From Prosopocoilus inquinatus (Eukaryota > Arthropoda > Insecta > Coleoptera > Lucanidae): 64,000 nt of DNA. Under the pieces are notes generated by a model that did not search any database, was not told the origin of the DNA, and saw only the letters and a program-made list of their open reading frames with translations. The stretch covers positions 54,046,707 through 54,110,706 of the forward strand of contig CM069874.1 in NCBI GenBank assembly GCA_036172665.1, written 5' to 3'. How positions within the stretch are numbered: position 1 is the first letter of the stretch; every line of letters begins with the position of its first letter. The position numbers and the translations under genes were made by a program. Below, piece by piece: positions 13,001 through 22,668 of the stretch.

Positions 13001-13336
13001 TCCCAAACGATATCGAGATAGCTAACTTTTGTTTTCTCCACTGAGTTTTTCTCGAAAAAGCAGCGTCGGGTCGCGAAAACGGTTTTCTTCTATTCGTATA
13101 AATAACCGAAAAACCCTGTAAAACGATTAAAAATGGTCCACTCTGTATAGTTTCAATATGACATATCTGAAAGTCACCTTTGATTATGTGTCTTCCTAGT
13201 ATCATATCTAAAACGTTGGAACACTTAAAGAAACCGCCGCACTGCCTGTTTCAAAGAAAGATGACACTATCACTAAGTTTGTGATTTTTGGAGCTAAGGA
13301 GTTAATCTAATTAGCATTCGTTTTCCACTTATCACA
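10080..13336. other. Intergenic stretch, no gene found
   Basis: Mostly AT-rich. It holds a truncated short dispersed repeat at about 11922-12020 and a distinctly GC-richer patch at about 12470-12760 whose second half (TTTCAATAAGG.TCAAATTC through TTAGTGTAC) is homologous to 45200-45315, so the patch is partly a dispersed repeat rather than a promoter island. Small open frames at 9996-10217 and 12838-13205 show no protein signature. Confidence 0.5.
11922..12020 (-). repeat. Short dispersed repeat, truncated copy
   Basis: Matches the element at 50045-50221: TAGCGACATCCTGCGATCGCTT, then GAAGCCCCAAATATGACTGAAACAGCTGTACAGAGG. It lacks the CTCGAGCAG end. Confidence 0.6.
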
Positions 13337-15159
13337 TACAGGCTGTTTCAAATTCGACCCTCACCATGGGGATCTCGCTTATTTGAAGATATAGAAGGTG
13401 GGTTTAAATTTGGCAAAGTTGCTGAATTTGATGAGCATTAATAATCCGGAGAGAAAAAAATTCTATGTAAACTCTTATTCGGAATAATTGTAAAAAAAAG
13501 AAAAACTGTCATTTTCTTATTTTGCCTCTATCTTCTTTATTTAAAGAGATATAAAAATAATAAAAATACTTTCTTAAGGCACTTTTCAATTCTCTACGCA
13601 GTGGTAAACACTATTTTTCAATAACACATTTCGTCAAGTTGATACCATCATCAAGTTCATTTTTCCTTATGGCGCCCATATTGAAACTTGGTGGCAAAAT
13701 AATCTACTCATTATCCCGATTACGACAACATAGCACAAGTTATAAAAATCCTTTAAAACAAGGCCAGAATAGTTAGAATAGTGTGAAATAAGAAAAATTC
13801 TGGTTAACAGAAGATAGTTGAGGGTTTAAATTAAAAGCAATGTGTTCGTTAGACACTAATTTACCAAATATTGTTTGTGTGTATAATAGAAACACAAAAC
13901 AGTAAGTGAACGGTACTTGAGAACATATCCAGACAACAAACAATAGCTTAGAATAATAATATTACATAATTTTGTTGCAAATCATTTTTTTTTTTGGAGT
14001 GAATCCCTCGAGCAGCCTCTGCAAAGCTGTTCCAGCTCTATTTGGGGCTTCATCAAAAACGATTTGCAAATTTTTTTTTAAAACTTTGATTATGCGTTAA
14101 CAGACATGGACGACCGCGTTGCATGGGATGACTTATTATGTAGCAAACTGGGTTCAACTTGTCGCTCCTAATGCAATGTTGAATCAAAAAGCGTTTGAAG
14201 GATGTCGCTGTTTAAACTATTCAATAATATTACAATTAGACGTAATTTTGAAAAATGAGAATCGATTACAATAATACAGGAACAAAAATGCCTGTTATGT
14301 GTGAAGTTAAATACAGCTTCTCATGAAATTTGGGTAGTACAATCATTTGGCAATAACTCATTACAGATCTGGAGGTTACGTAACACTAAGCTAAGACATG
14401 CCGTCCAAATTCCGTGGCAAGAGTTGATAAAAATTTTTTAAAATTACTCTATAAATAAACCTGAAAATACACCCACTCACATCGGTCATTTTTGCTAGGA
14501 ATTGATTTCCTTTCTTCGTCGAATCAATACATTTCAATAATCAATATTAAGCTGTCGTTTGTTCTCTAAATAGGTTCAAAAGAATCGTTCCTTGTTGTTT
14601 CTGTGTTTCTGTTGTGCAAACAAAAAGTATTTAGTGAATTACTGTCTAACGAACACATTGTTTTTAATTTAAACCCTCAACTATCTTCTGTTAACCAGAA
14701 TTTTTCTTATTTCACACTATTCTAACTATTCTGGCCTTGTTTTAAAGCATTTTTATAACTTGTGCTATGTTGTCGTAATCGGCATAATGAGTAGATTATT
14801 TTGCCACCAAGTTTCAATATGGGCGCCATAAGGAAAAATTAACTTGATGATGGTATCAACTTGACGAAACGTGTTATAGAAAAATAGTATTTACCACTAC
14901 GTAAAGAATTGAAAAGTGCCTTAAGAAAGTATTTTTATTTTTTGATATCTCTTTAAATAAAGAAGATAGAGGTAAAATAAGAAAATGACAGTTTTTCTTT
15001 TTGTACAATTATTTCGAATAAGAGTTAACATAGAAACTTTTTCTTTCCGGATTATTAATACTCATCAAATTTAGCAACTTTGCCAAATTTAAACCTACCT
15101 TATATCTCTTCAAATAAGCGAGATCCCCATAGTGAGGGTTGAATTTGAAACAGCCTGTA
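13337..15159. mobile_element. Large foldback element, about 520-bp inverted arms
   Basis: The left arm starts TACAGGCTGTTTCAAATTCG. The right arm ends with the inverted sequence CAAACAGCCTGTA preceded by TTGAATTTG. Inverted similarity extends to about 13855 on the left and 14645 on the right, where GTTAACAGAAGATAGTTGAG pairs with its complement. The core contains a copy of the short dispersed repeat near 14003-14075. Total length and arm layout match the element at 5174-7000. Confidence 0.8.
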
Positions 15160-16068
15160 TATGGAAATAAAAAAAAAATTGAATGTGAAGTGTTTGAGAC
15201 ATCTTCTGTTAATGTTTTTTTTTTCAAATGGAACATACTGTATGTTACCATCTACTTATTAGAATTCAATTTTCTTTCGTCTACAATAATACAGTGCTGT
15301 TTGAAAAAAAAAACGTGTAATAATTTTTCTACCTTCATATTTGTAATCAGCGGAAAAGGACAAACAGATTCGCTAAATCGATCGACTCTCTGGCTCGAAA
15401 AATAAGAAAGTTAGCAATGGTGCAGATTTATTTTGAAACAGGCTGTATATGTTTCGGTTTTGTTTCCATTTCTAAACGTTTAGAATAAAAGCTTCAAAAA
15501 CTGAAAAGTGAATACACAATCATTGTTAACTATGAAAATTTGCTATTAATACACATTTTGTTAAAGGAAGCTTCTGAAAACTTTTGATAGCATACCTACT
15601 TACTTACTTACAGTTAGTAACAAATATGTACCATGAAACCAAACAACTGATAACAAAATACAAGACAACTGCTACCTATTGTGACAGTCTGTGGTTAACT
15701 TTTTTCTATTATTATTATTATTATAAAGTATATACTAAAATCGTTTGTTATAATCAGATGTACCCTTATTTGATTCCGACAACGGAAATTACAACATTTA
15801 GTCAGCAGGAAATACTTAATAAAGTGTGTGTGTGCAACTTAATAATAATTTAAAATTAAGTGATTTGTTCGTAGAAATTCTTGTTGTGTTAGGTATGCTG
15901 TGTTTTAAAGCTATACAACAGATTGATTTATGTCTTGTTTAACAGCAAAACAGAACATAATCGGCAAGTAGCTATTAAAGTTGCACACCAGTAAACAAAC
16001 TGCTGATAAATAATGATAAGAGTGACATACGCAGCCATGTTAATGATCGGGGCGTTTGTTGTACTTAC

Positions 16069-16155
16069 AGCAGATGCCAGCTGATCGTTCTCTACCAGCG
16101 GTAAAGCCAATTTTTCCGCCTTTTTCTCCGTAATCGGCTTTGTGACGATTGTCAT
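16069..16155 (-). CDS. Possible first coding exon of an unidentified minus-strand gene
   Basis: A 29-codon frame begins with ATG at 16155 in a good context (GTCAAAATG), encodes a charged N-terminus (MTIVTKPITEKKAEKL) and ends at a strong GTAAGT donor in phase 0. The upstream 150 bp is GC-richer than the surroundings and could be a promoter. If the donor is not used, the frame continues through a hydrophobic stretch to about 15928. No matching downstream exon was found, and I do not recognise the protein. Treat it as a weak candidate. Confidence 0.3.
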
Positions 16156-16865
16156 TTTGACGTACTATTTATTTACAAACTCGCTTTCTAAACACCAACA
16201 AATCGATATCGACTGTTTTTAGACGTTGAAAACAAACTTGACAAAGCACAGTTCACAATAATCGAACTGCGCAACGTTAGTTTCTGCGTTTCTGGGCAAG
16301 ACTCCGTAAAGTTACCAGATTACTGATACCAGGGTTGCCAATCTCCTCATGTTTAAAATTCCCGATTTTACCCGCAATCAAGCGGAGAATTTCCCGAACA
16401 GTTAATGTTATTCAATGAAAATCAGTAACCAACAGATGGCGTTATTAATAAGGAAAACAAACAGCTGTAATTAATGTTATTCAATATAACTCGTTATATT
16501 CGATTCATCAATGCTCTTTATTAGTTTTATTAATATGTGAACGTTATACTAAAAGTACGGAAGCGTCACAAAACTCACAAACAAACATTTCAATTTAATG
16601 CTTTTTCTAGGTTAACTAAATGTTTTCCTTGTTATAGGGACCTTCACAAAACTTTCACTAGATGTCAGTCACTTCGTGATTTTCTCGAATGGCGTTTTCG
16701 ACTGACTGCTCTTAGAGTGTCTCCATTTTGTTTTAACCCTATGTAAGAACAGAGAAGATCCTCTCAGAATAGCCCCCAGCATTCATTCAAAAACGCTATT
16801 AGTTACTGTCGAAAGCAAAAAATAGTAGACAAAAACAGTTTCCTGTAATTATTAGTTCTCAAAAT

Positions 16866-17010
16866 GGGAGCTCGTTCGAAAACTGAAAAGTGTGTGCTGT
16901 GCGTAATATTTTTCCTCTTTCGTGTAAGTGACTTTATCAATGATTTTGTATGTTTTGCTTTCCGTATTAAACGCCCAAAATGCTCTCCCGTTAGTTTTCG
17001 AACGCAACTT
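16866..17010. mobile_element. MITE, copy 1 of 3
   Basis: One end is GCTCGTTCGAAAACTGAAAA; the other is TTAGTTTTCGAACGCAAC, its approximate inverse. Copies at 26099-26240 and 56238-56372 share the ends, the CTCTTTCGTGTAAGT-like centre and the AAACGCCCAAA block. Confidence 0.6.
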
Positions 17011-17185
17011 GGGATTGATTAAAAATGCGACGCCTGGTGTTGTCAATTTAAGAGAGCTGCAGACTGATGCGAGTTATGCTGTCTTTCTTTCTTCGCATGT
17101 ACTAAACAAAGCTAGTGCTAGTGCACAACTATGTCGACAGAACCACCTGAATATGAAAATTGCAAGCTTTCAAATTTAACGAGCT

Positions 17186-17327
17186 TTAAGCTACGTTTCC
17201 ATGCATCCGTCGTGTGTTGTTCAATCGTCAATTTGTTATTGGTGGTTGCGAAAAATATTTTAAAATGAACCAATAATAATTGACGATGGAACGAAGCACG
17301 ATAGAAACGTAGTTTGAAGCTGGATTT
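17186..17327. mobile_element. Palindromic MITE, about 140 bp
   Basis: Left TACGTTTCCATGCATCCGTCG and right CGAAGCACGATAGAAACGTA are inverted versions of one another, as are TCAATCGTCAATT and AATTGACGATGGA. Non-coding. Confidence 0.6.
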
Positions 17328-18092
17328 ATTGCTAGGCGATTTTTGATCACCGCGTAACGAGATAGATACTTGCTTGGTTGGTTGGTTTAATTAAACGAAA
17401 TATATACTTTTAAATTGAGCCAATATAATCATGTAGAATTTTAACGCTAACGCAAAACGCCTAGCAATCAATTTGGCTTAAGGCTTTGGTAAAATCTGTG
17501 AATTTGTCTTTAATCAATACAATTTTGAGAAATAATAATTACAGGAAACTGTTTTTTTTCTTTCAAGTCGCGACCTACTAGATTTCACGTGCCGACGTCT
17601 CTATACGGCCTGGGCAATTTACTAGTTCAAGTGTTTCTCCGTTGGCGCCACTTACCCAAAAAACCTGAAACGGAAGTATACCCGCGACGTCATTTTTGAC
17701 TGATATTAGTTTTGCGGTTTTTGACCGTTTCACGTTTATGCTCAGTAAAGTTGTGTTTCTTTGCTCAGATTGACTCAGATATAGTTTTCTGGCGGTATCG
17801 GTAGACTGTACTAATTCTACAAATAATTTAATTACGGTCGAATCTTAATTACCTGAGAAAGTACATAGTTTGAAATTTTATACGGTAGATACAAAAAAAT
17901 TATTTTCTTAACCGTCCTTACTCCAATCGCTTCTTTAGTCTTTTTTCTTCTTTCTTTGTTGCGGCACAAAGAGGAACTCTGTAATGTAACTTAACTCAGT
18001 AATTCTTTAAAAAATTACTTGCCCTGTTTGACAAATATCGCTAAAACACGTTCTTTATTCTTCTGATCCTGGCTTGCGAAGCTATATAATAT

Positions 18093-18417
18093 TGTTACGT
18101 TTCTAGGGTTTGAGTTTATTTATTTAAACGAATAAAACACTCGATAAAAACTTAACCGTAATTTAATAAAGCTTAAAAACTAATTTATTTCTAACAATTT
18201 ATTTTCACACTAAAATCTAACTTCGACTATCGCTGTTCGAATTCGACTGACTGGTGAGTCAACTCCGGGCGATTTTATATCTACTGTTGGCGTCTGGAAG
18301 TCTCGATGCTGGAAGATTCTAGTTTGCTCGATATGGGCCCCGAACGCGTGACGGCCGATGATACATCGAAGCGGCCGACTTCTTGGCGCCTTGCGCTAAG
18401 CCGGTTGGTGCGCCACA
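18093..18417 (-). repeat. 3' LTR of the gypsy element
   Basis: In element orientation it starts TGTGGCGCACC and ends CGTAACA (TG...CA). It has a TATAAAA box (18273-18279), an insect initiator TCAGT about 26 bp downstream (18246-18250) and several AATAAA polyadenylation signals. The last 32 codons and stop of pol (18319-18417) lie inside it, so the U3 part is also coding. Confidence 0.95.
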
Positions 18418-21400
18418 CTGCCCCCTTCTTAAAAACGTTTCGTCTCGAAATGTTCCTGGTGATAGTCTTGAAGGAGGGTGTCGGAATCTACATGCTGGCC
18501 CATTCTTGCAACTTCCCGTCTGGAAGAAGTAACAGTCTACGGTTTTGCTGTTGCTGACTGTTGCCTGTGGGTGGTGGCTGCAGACTAGGACTTCAATTCC
18601 CGTTCTGTGGAAGATGACTTCCAGCATGCTTCGAATTACTCTCCAGTCTAGTCCGTCCAATCCGCAGCCCAATTTGGGGATGGCTAACTTCATCTGATGG
18701 GTCTCTATTAGCTGTGTCCTCAGGCTATATAGGGCTCTCCACATACTTTGATAGTCAGGTTTACCGCTTGATGTCTTCTTAGTGACTAAATAATGCACGT
18801 GGCGCCTCCTATCTGCCGTCGAATCAATGATCTGCAAGCTCTTGCCTACCACGGGATGCTGTCTTCGTAGCTCCTCGATTTGGCCAAATTTCTTCCTAAA
18901 CACCTGAGCGATTCCTTTGGACATTTTCAGGTCTTCTGCTACGCAGTGGGCCAGACTGTACTCCGGTGGCACTTTAAAGAGATCTTGTTGCTTCTCCGTG
19001 GTCACTCCAAACCGTGCCTTGCTTCCTTCGGCGTGATGAGACATGAAGGTTTCGAAGTTCACTTCGGAAACTTGCGCCCTTTGTACTGTCCCTTCATCTG
19101 CTTCTCCATGATAAGGGGCTATCCGGTTGAAGTGGATTACTTTGGGTTTGCCATGGGGGACCTTCTTGATGCGGTAAACGACGTCGTTGATCCGTTTCAT
19201 CACTTTGTAAGGACCTTCCCAAGAGGTCTGTAATTTTGGGGAGAGGCCTCGACGTCTTTGGGGGTTATAAAGCCAGACCAGTGCTCCAGGTTGGTATCCC
19301 CCGTGTTGAGCGTTGATGTCATAGTGCTCCTTCATCCGATCGCTGGCCATCTGTATATTGTGACGCACTTGGTTGTGGATATCATCCATTTTCCTGCGTA
19401 ATTTGCTCACGTAATCTTCGTCGGCAGAGACTTCGCCAGGCTTCACACCAAACTTCAGGTCGCAGGGCAGTCTCGGCTCTCGCCCGAATACCACTTTCGC
19501 GGGAGTCTCCCCTGTTGTCTCATGAACAGATGAGCGGTATGCCATTAGAAACAGGGGGATGTACGTGTCCCAGTCCCTCTGATGATTGGAAACGACCTTG
19601 GACAAATGTCGGTTGATGGTTCTATTGAACCTTTCCACCATTCCGTCCGACTGTGGGTGGAGTGCAGTTGTTCTAGTTTTTCGTACGCCGAGCAGAGTAC
19701 ACACGTTCTTGAACAAGGCCGATTCAAAGTTCCTTCCTTGGTCTGAATGCAGTTCCATAGGTGCACCATACCGACTGATCCATTCCCTGACAAGGACTTC
19801 CGCAATAGTGACCGCCTCTTGGTTAGGTAGGGCGTAAGCTTCAACCCACTTACTAAAGTAGTCCATTACCACGACGATGTACTTGTTTCCACCATTCGTT
19901 TCTGGAAACGGGCCGGCTACATCAATGGCAACTCTCTCAAAAGGACTTCCAACGTTGTACTGTCTCATGGGAGCCTTACCCCGCCTGTGGGGGCCGTTAC
20001 TGGCTGCGCAGACTGCACACTTTCTGCACCAATCCTTCACGTCTTCCTTGCAGTTCACCCAGTAAAATCTTTCGCGCACCTTCTCCATAGTCTTCTTAAC
20101 TCCCAGATGCCCTCCGGAAGTTCCATCGTGAAGTTCCCTCAGAACTTCTGGCACCCTATTCTTGGGGATCAGTAACTGTGTCTTCTGTTCCATGCCTTCC
20201 TGATTCTCTATGCTTCGTCTCAGAAGACCACGATCCAACACTATGGAGTCCCACTGCGCCCAGTATGATTTTACGGACGGTGCACATGGTGCTACCTCTT
20301 CCCAGGTAGGCCTCGCGTCCCTGCTTTTCCACTCTAGCACTAATTTCAAATCCGGGTCGTTCTCCTGGTCTCTTCGCAGTTCTTCGGCTTGCCATTTGTC
20401 GTCAACAAGGGCTGTCCTCGCAGTCGTGGCTACTTTCTCGTCCAAACGACTACAGTGCTTACAGTCTTCGGCACAGGGTCTTCTCGACAAAGCATCGGCA
20501 TTTCGATGGCTAGTTCCTGCCCGATGCTGAATTTCAAAATCGTACTCCTGAAGTCGTTCGATCCATCGTGCAACTTGTCCTTCTGGGTTCTTGAAACGGA
20601 GAAGCCATTTTAGAGCGGCGTGGTCGGTCCTCAGCAGGAAGCGTCTACCATACAAGTACTTGTAGAAGTGTTCTATCGTTTTTACGACGGCTAGCAATTC
20701 CCTTCTTGTGACGCAATAGTTTCGTTCCGGCTTTGATAGGACTTTACTGAAGTAGCCGATCATCTTCTCTTGCCCCTCTTGTATCTGGGAGAGTACGCCA
20801 CCAATCCCAACGTTGCTAGCATCTGTGTCCACGACGAACTTGCCTTCCGGGAGAGGATAACTCAGAATAGGAGCACTAACCAAGTACTGCTTTAGTTGTT
20901 CAAAGCCAATTTGACACTGTTGGTCCCATTCAAATGGACGACCTTCTTCAGTGAGTTTTGTTAACGGCTTAGCAATGTCTGCAAATCCAGGAACGTAGCG
21001 CCGATAGTAAGTGCACAGGCCAAGGAAACTCCTTATTTGGTGTTTATTTCTGGGAGTTGGCCAGTCTTTCACCACCTGAATCTTCACAGGGTCCACGGCG
21101 ATTCCATTTCCATTAACAATGTGCCCCAGGTAATTCACTTCCTTCTGGAACAGGTGACACTTCTTGAGGCTAAGCTTTAGTCCAGCTCCGCGAAGCCGCT
21201 GGAACACTCCTTCCAGGTTCCTTAAGTGGTCGTCGAACGTCTTTCCCACGACAATTATGTCGTCAAGGTACACCATGCACGTTGTCCAGGACAGACCTTT
21301 CAGAACCGTCTCCATTAACCTCTCGAATGTCGCTGGGGCATTACATAACCCGAATGGCATCACTGTGAACTGCCACAGACCCATACCAATGGAAAACGCC

Positions 21401-22662
21401 GTCTTTTCTCGATCTTCGGGCGCCAGCTCCACTTGCCAATATCCACTCTTTAAGTCCAAAGTTGAGAAGATCTTTGAGCCGGCCAGGGTGTCCAGGGTAT
21501 CATCAATCCGGGGCAAGGGGTAGCTGTCCTTCTTGGTGACATTGTTGAGTAACCGGTAGTCTACACAGAATCTGGTGGACCCATCCTTCTTCTTCACAAG
21601 CACTACTGGTGACGCCCACGGGCTGCTTGATGGTTCTATCACATTATCCTTTTCCATCTCGCGAATAATGCGTTCCGCTTCTTCACGCTTTGCCAACGGT
21701 AATCGCCTTGGAGCTTGACGGATAGGTCTTTCTTCTCCAGTCTCTATTTTGTGTTTCACGACATCAGTTCTTCCCTTGGATCCATCTTCTACCTCGAATA
21801 CATCTTGATAACGGCCGATCAGATTCTTTGCTTTTGTCTTCTGGTCTAGAGTCAATTCCTGGGCTGTTGACATAACCATTTCCCATAATTTCTTTGGGAC
21901 TTTCGCTTCTGGCACGTTTGTTTCAAGTTGCCGGGAGATGGAGGACACCATGGTGCAGCTTCCCAAGATTGTTCCTTTCTTGATATTGACAGAGAAACAA
22001 TTGACGTTCATCAGGCGGACAGGTACTTCCTTCTTCGCCGTCAACAACATTTTCCCAACGAGGACTCCTCTTCCAATCCTTTGATCATCAGTATTAGGTT
22101 CAACCATAATGACTTGCCCATCTTGAAAAACACCGTCCAGTTTTGCGTCGACGATAACCTCAGTCCTGCTGGGTAATACAACGTCTTCAGCGAGGACTAC
22201 TCGAGCGGCCACGTCCCCTCGTTGATGTAGAACCAACTCCTCATTATTGACCGCCATCACGCCACGCTTTAAGTCCAATTGGAACCCGTGGGCACACATG
22301 ACGTCCATGCCCAAAATTGCCTCGTCCTCTATATCTGCCACCAGTGCACGGTGTTTAATTGGAGTTGAACCAATGGTGATGATAACCTCTACTTCACCGT
22401 GGACAGTTGCTGATGTTCCAGTTGCAGTTTTCAGTCTCCACTTGGTCGGCTCGGTGCGTCCAGATGACTTAATGACGTCGGGTCTTAGGATGGTCTTCGT
22501 CGCACCCGTATCCAACAACATGGTGTGAGGAATGTCATCAATGGTGACATCCACGAAGACTCTGCTGGTTAACTGCCGTAGGGATATTACTTGCTTGGCT
22601 TTCGTCTTTGGGGGCCTTTGAATACGGGTCGACGTTTGCCCCTCTGCACCGACCCGGCTTAG
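18319..22662 (-). CDS. pol: Pol of gypsy element: PR-RT-RH-IN plus C-terminal macrodomain and CCCH zinc finger
   Basis: There is no ATG of its own. The frame opens just upstream of the gag stop and is probably reached by -1 slippage at 22662-22668. Residues are numbered from the GTG at 22554. Protease has DTGA at 15-18. Reverse transcriptase has D367 in LDLKSGYWQ and YLDD at 429-432. RNase H has D576, E619 and D644. Integrase has the zinc-binding H809, H816, C846 and C849 and the catalytic triad D878, D938, E974 with the canonical 35-residue spacing, followed by a GPY/F-type module (SWEGPYKV, about 1111-1130). After the integrase, where an envelope gene would sit in errantiviruses, residues about 1190-1328 match TARG1/OARD1-type macrodomains and 1341-1359 form a CX7CX5CX3H finger. 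The tail is encoded by the LTR. All catalytic residues I can place are intact. Confidence 0.95.
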   Translation of the reverse strand, partial: LSRVGAEGQTSTRIQRPPKTKAKQVISLRQLTSRVFVDVTIDDIPHTMLLDTGATKTILRPDVIKSSGRTEPTKWRLKTATGTSATVHGEVEVIITIGSTPIKHRALVADIEDEAILGMDVMCAHGFQLDLKRGVMAVNNEELVLHQRGDVAARVVLAEDVVLPSRTEVIVDAKLDGVFQDGQVIMVEPNTDDQRIGRGVLVGKMLLTAKKEVPVRLMNVNCFSVNIKKGTILGSCTMVSSISRQLETNVPEAKVPKKLWEMVMSTAQELTLDQKTKAKNLIGRYQDVFEVEDGSKGRTDVVKHKIETGEERPIRQAPRRLPLAKREEAERIIREMEKDNVIEPSSSPWASPVVLVKKKDGSTRFCVDYRLLNNVTKKDSYPLPRIDDTLDTLAGSKIFSTLDLKSGYWQVELAPEDREKTAFSIGMGLWQFTVMPFGLCNAPATFERLMETVLKGLSWTTCMVYLDDIIVVGKTFDDHLRNLEGVFQRLRGAGLKLSLKKCHLFQKEVNYLGHIVNGNGIAVDPVKIQVVKDWPTPRNKHQIRSFLGLCTYYRRYVPGFADIAKPLTKLTEEGRPFEWDQQCQIGFEQLKQYLVSAPILSYPLPEGKFVVDTDASNVGIGGVLSQIQEGQEKMIGYFSKVLSKPERNYCVTRRELLAVVKTIEHFYKYLYGRRFLLRTDHAALKWLLRFKNPEGQVARWIERLQEYDFEIQHRAGTSHRNADALSRRPCAEDCKHCSRLDEKVATTARTALVDDKWQAEELRRDQENDPDLKLVLEWKSRDARPTWEEVAPCAPSVKSYWAQWDSIVLDRGLLRRSIENQEGMEQKTQLLIPKNRVPEVLRELHDGTSGGHLGVKKTMEKVRERFYWVNCKEDVKDWCRKCAVCAASNGPHRRGKAPMRQYNVGSPFERVAIDVAGPFPETNGGNKYIVVVMDYFSKWVEAYALPNQEAVTIAEVLVREWISRYGAPMELHSDQGRNFESALFKNVCTLLGVRKTRTTALHPQSDGMVERFNRTINRHLSKVVSNHQRDWDTYIPLFLMAYRSSVHETTGETPAKVVFGREPRLPCDLKFGVKPGEVSADEDYVSKLRRKMDDIHNQVRHNIQMASDRMKEHYDINAQHGGYQPGALVWLYNPQRRRGLSPKLQTSWEGPYKVMKRINDVVYRIKKVPHGKPKVIHFNRIAPYHGEADEGTVQRAQVSEVNFETFMSHHAEGSKARFGVTTEKQQDLFKVPPEYSLAHCVAEDLKMSKGIAQVFRKKFGQIEELRRQHPVVGKSLQIIDSTADRRRHVHYLVTKKTSSGKPDYQSMWRALYSLRTQLIETHQMKLAIPKLGCGLDGLDWRVIRSMLEVIFHRTGIEVLVCSHHPQATVSNSKTVDCYFFQTGSCKNGPACRFRHPPSRLSPGTFRDETFLRRGQCGAPTGLAQGAKKSAASMYHRPSRVRGPYRAN
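18418..18430 (-). promoter_or_regulatory. Polypurine tract
   Basis: On the element strand AAGAAGGGGGCAG abuts the start of the 3' LTR, where plus-strand DNA synthesis is primed. It lies within the pol reading frame, encoding residues just upstream of the LTR-encoded tail. Confidence 0.8.
18478..18984 (-). other. TARG1/OARD1-like macrodomain and CCCH zinc finger within Pol
   Basis: The macrodomain begins DLFKVP, then YSLAHCVAEDLKMSKGIA, then FRKKFG, YLVTKK, and PKLGCGLDGLDW. In human TARG1 (established) K84 in the ITKK segment and D125 in GCGLD are the catalytic residues removing ADP-ribose from acidic side chains. The equivalents here are K1259 and D1300 and both are present, so activity is plausible (inference). 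The finger, CYFFQTGSCKNGPACRFRH, is of the RNA-binding CCCH kind. Nothing upstream shows a frame break, so both are part of the Pol polyprotein. Confidence 0.88.
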
Positions 22663-22668
22663 TTTAAC
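22611..22668 (-). promoter_or_regulatory. -1 ribosomal frameshift signal joining gag and pol
   Basis: The element RNA reads G UUA AAC in gag phase (22662-22668) followed at once by the gag stop UAA. Slippage by -1 gives GUU AAA in the pol frame, which opens at 22689. Five nt downstream is a perfect 7-bp stem, CGGGTCG (22650-22656) with CGACCCG (22625-22631). GGGGC in its loop (22638-22642) can pair with GCCCC downstream (22611-22615), giving an H-type pseudoknot. Heptamer, spacer and structure all fit the standard -1 signal. Confidence 0.85.

Larger units (their letters stand above)
15160..18092. other. Intergenic stretch up to the LTR retrotransposon
   Basis: Contains further single-ended TIR fragments (GGAACATACTGTATG near 15231, AACAGGCTGTATATG near 15437), an (ATT)n microsatellite near 15705, one possible first coding exon on the minus strand (16069-16155), a MITE at 16866-17010 and a palindrome at 17186-17327. 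No complete gene was found. Confidence 0.5.

Noticed and set aside
18319..19120. Envelope-like third gene of an errantivirus
   Set aside because: The frame after the integrase has macrodomain and zinc-finger features, with no signal peptide, furin-type site or membrane anchor.
18880..22528. Plus-strand open frames opposite pol and gag
   Set aside because: They are antisense shadows of the retrotransposon frames, with no protein signatures of their own.
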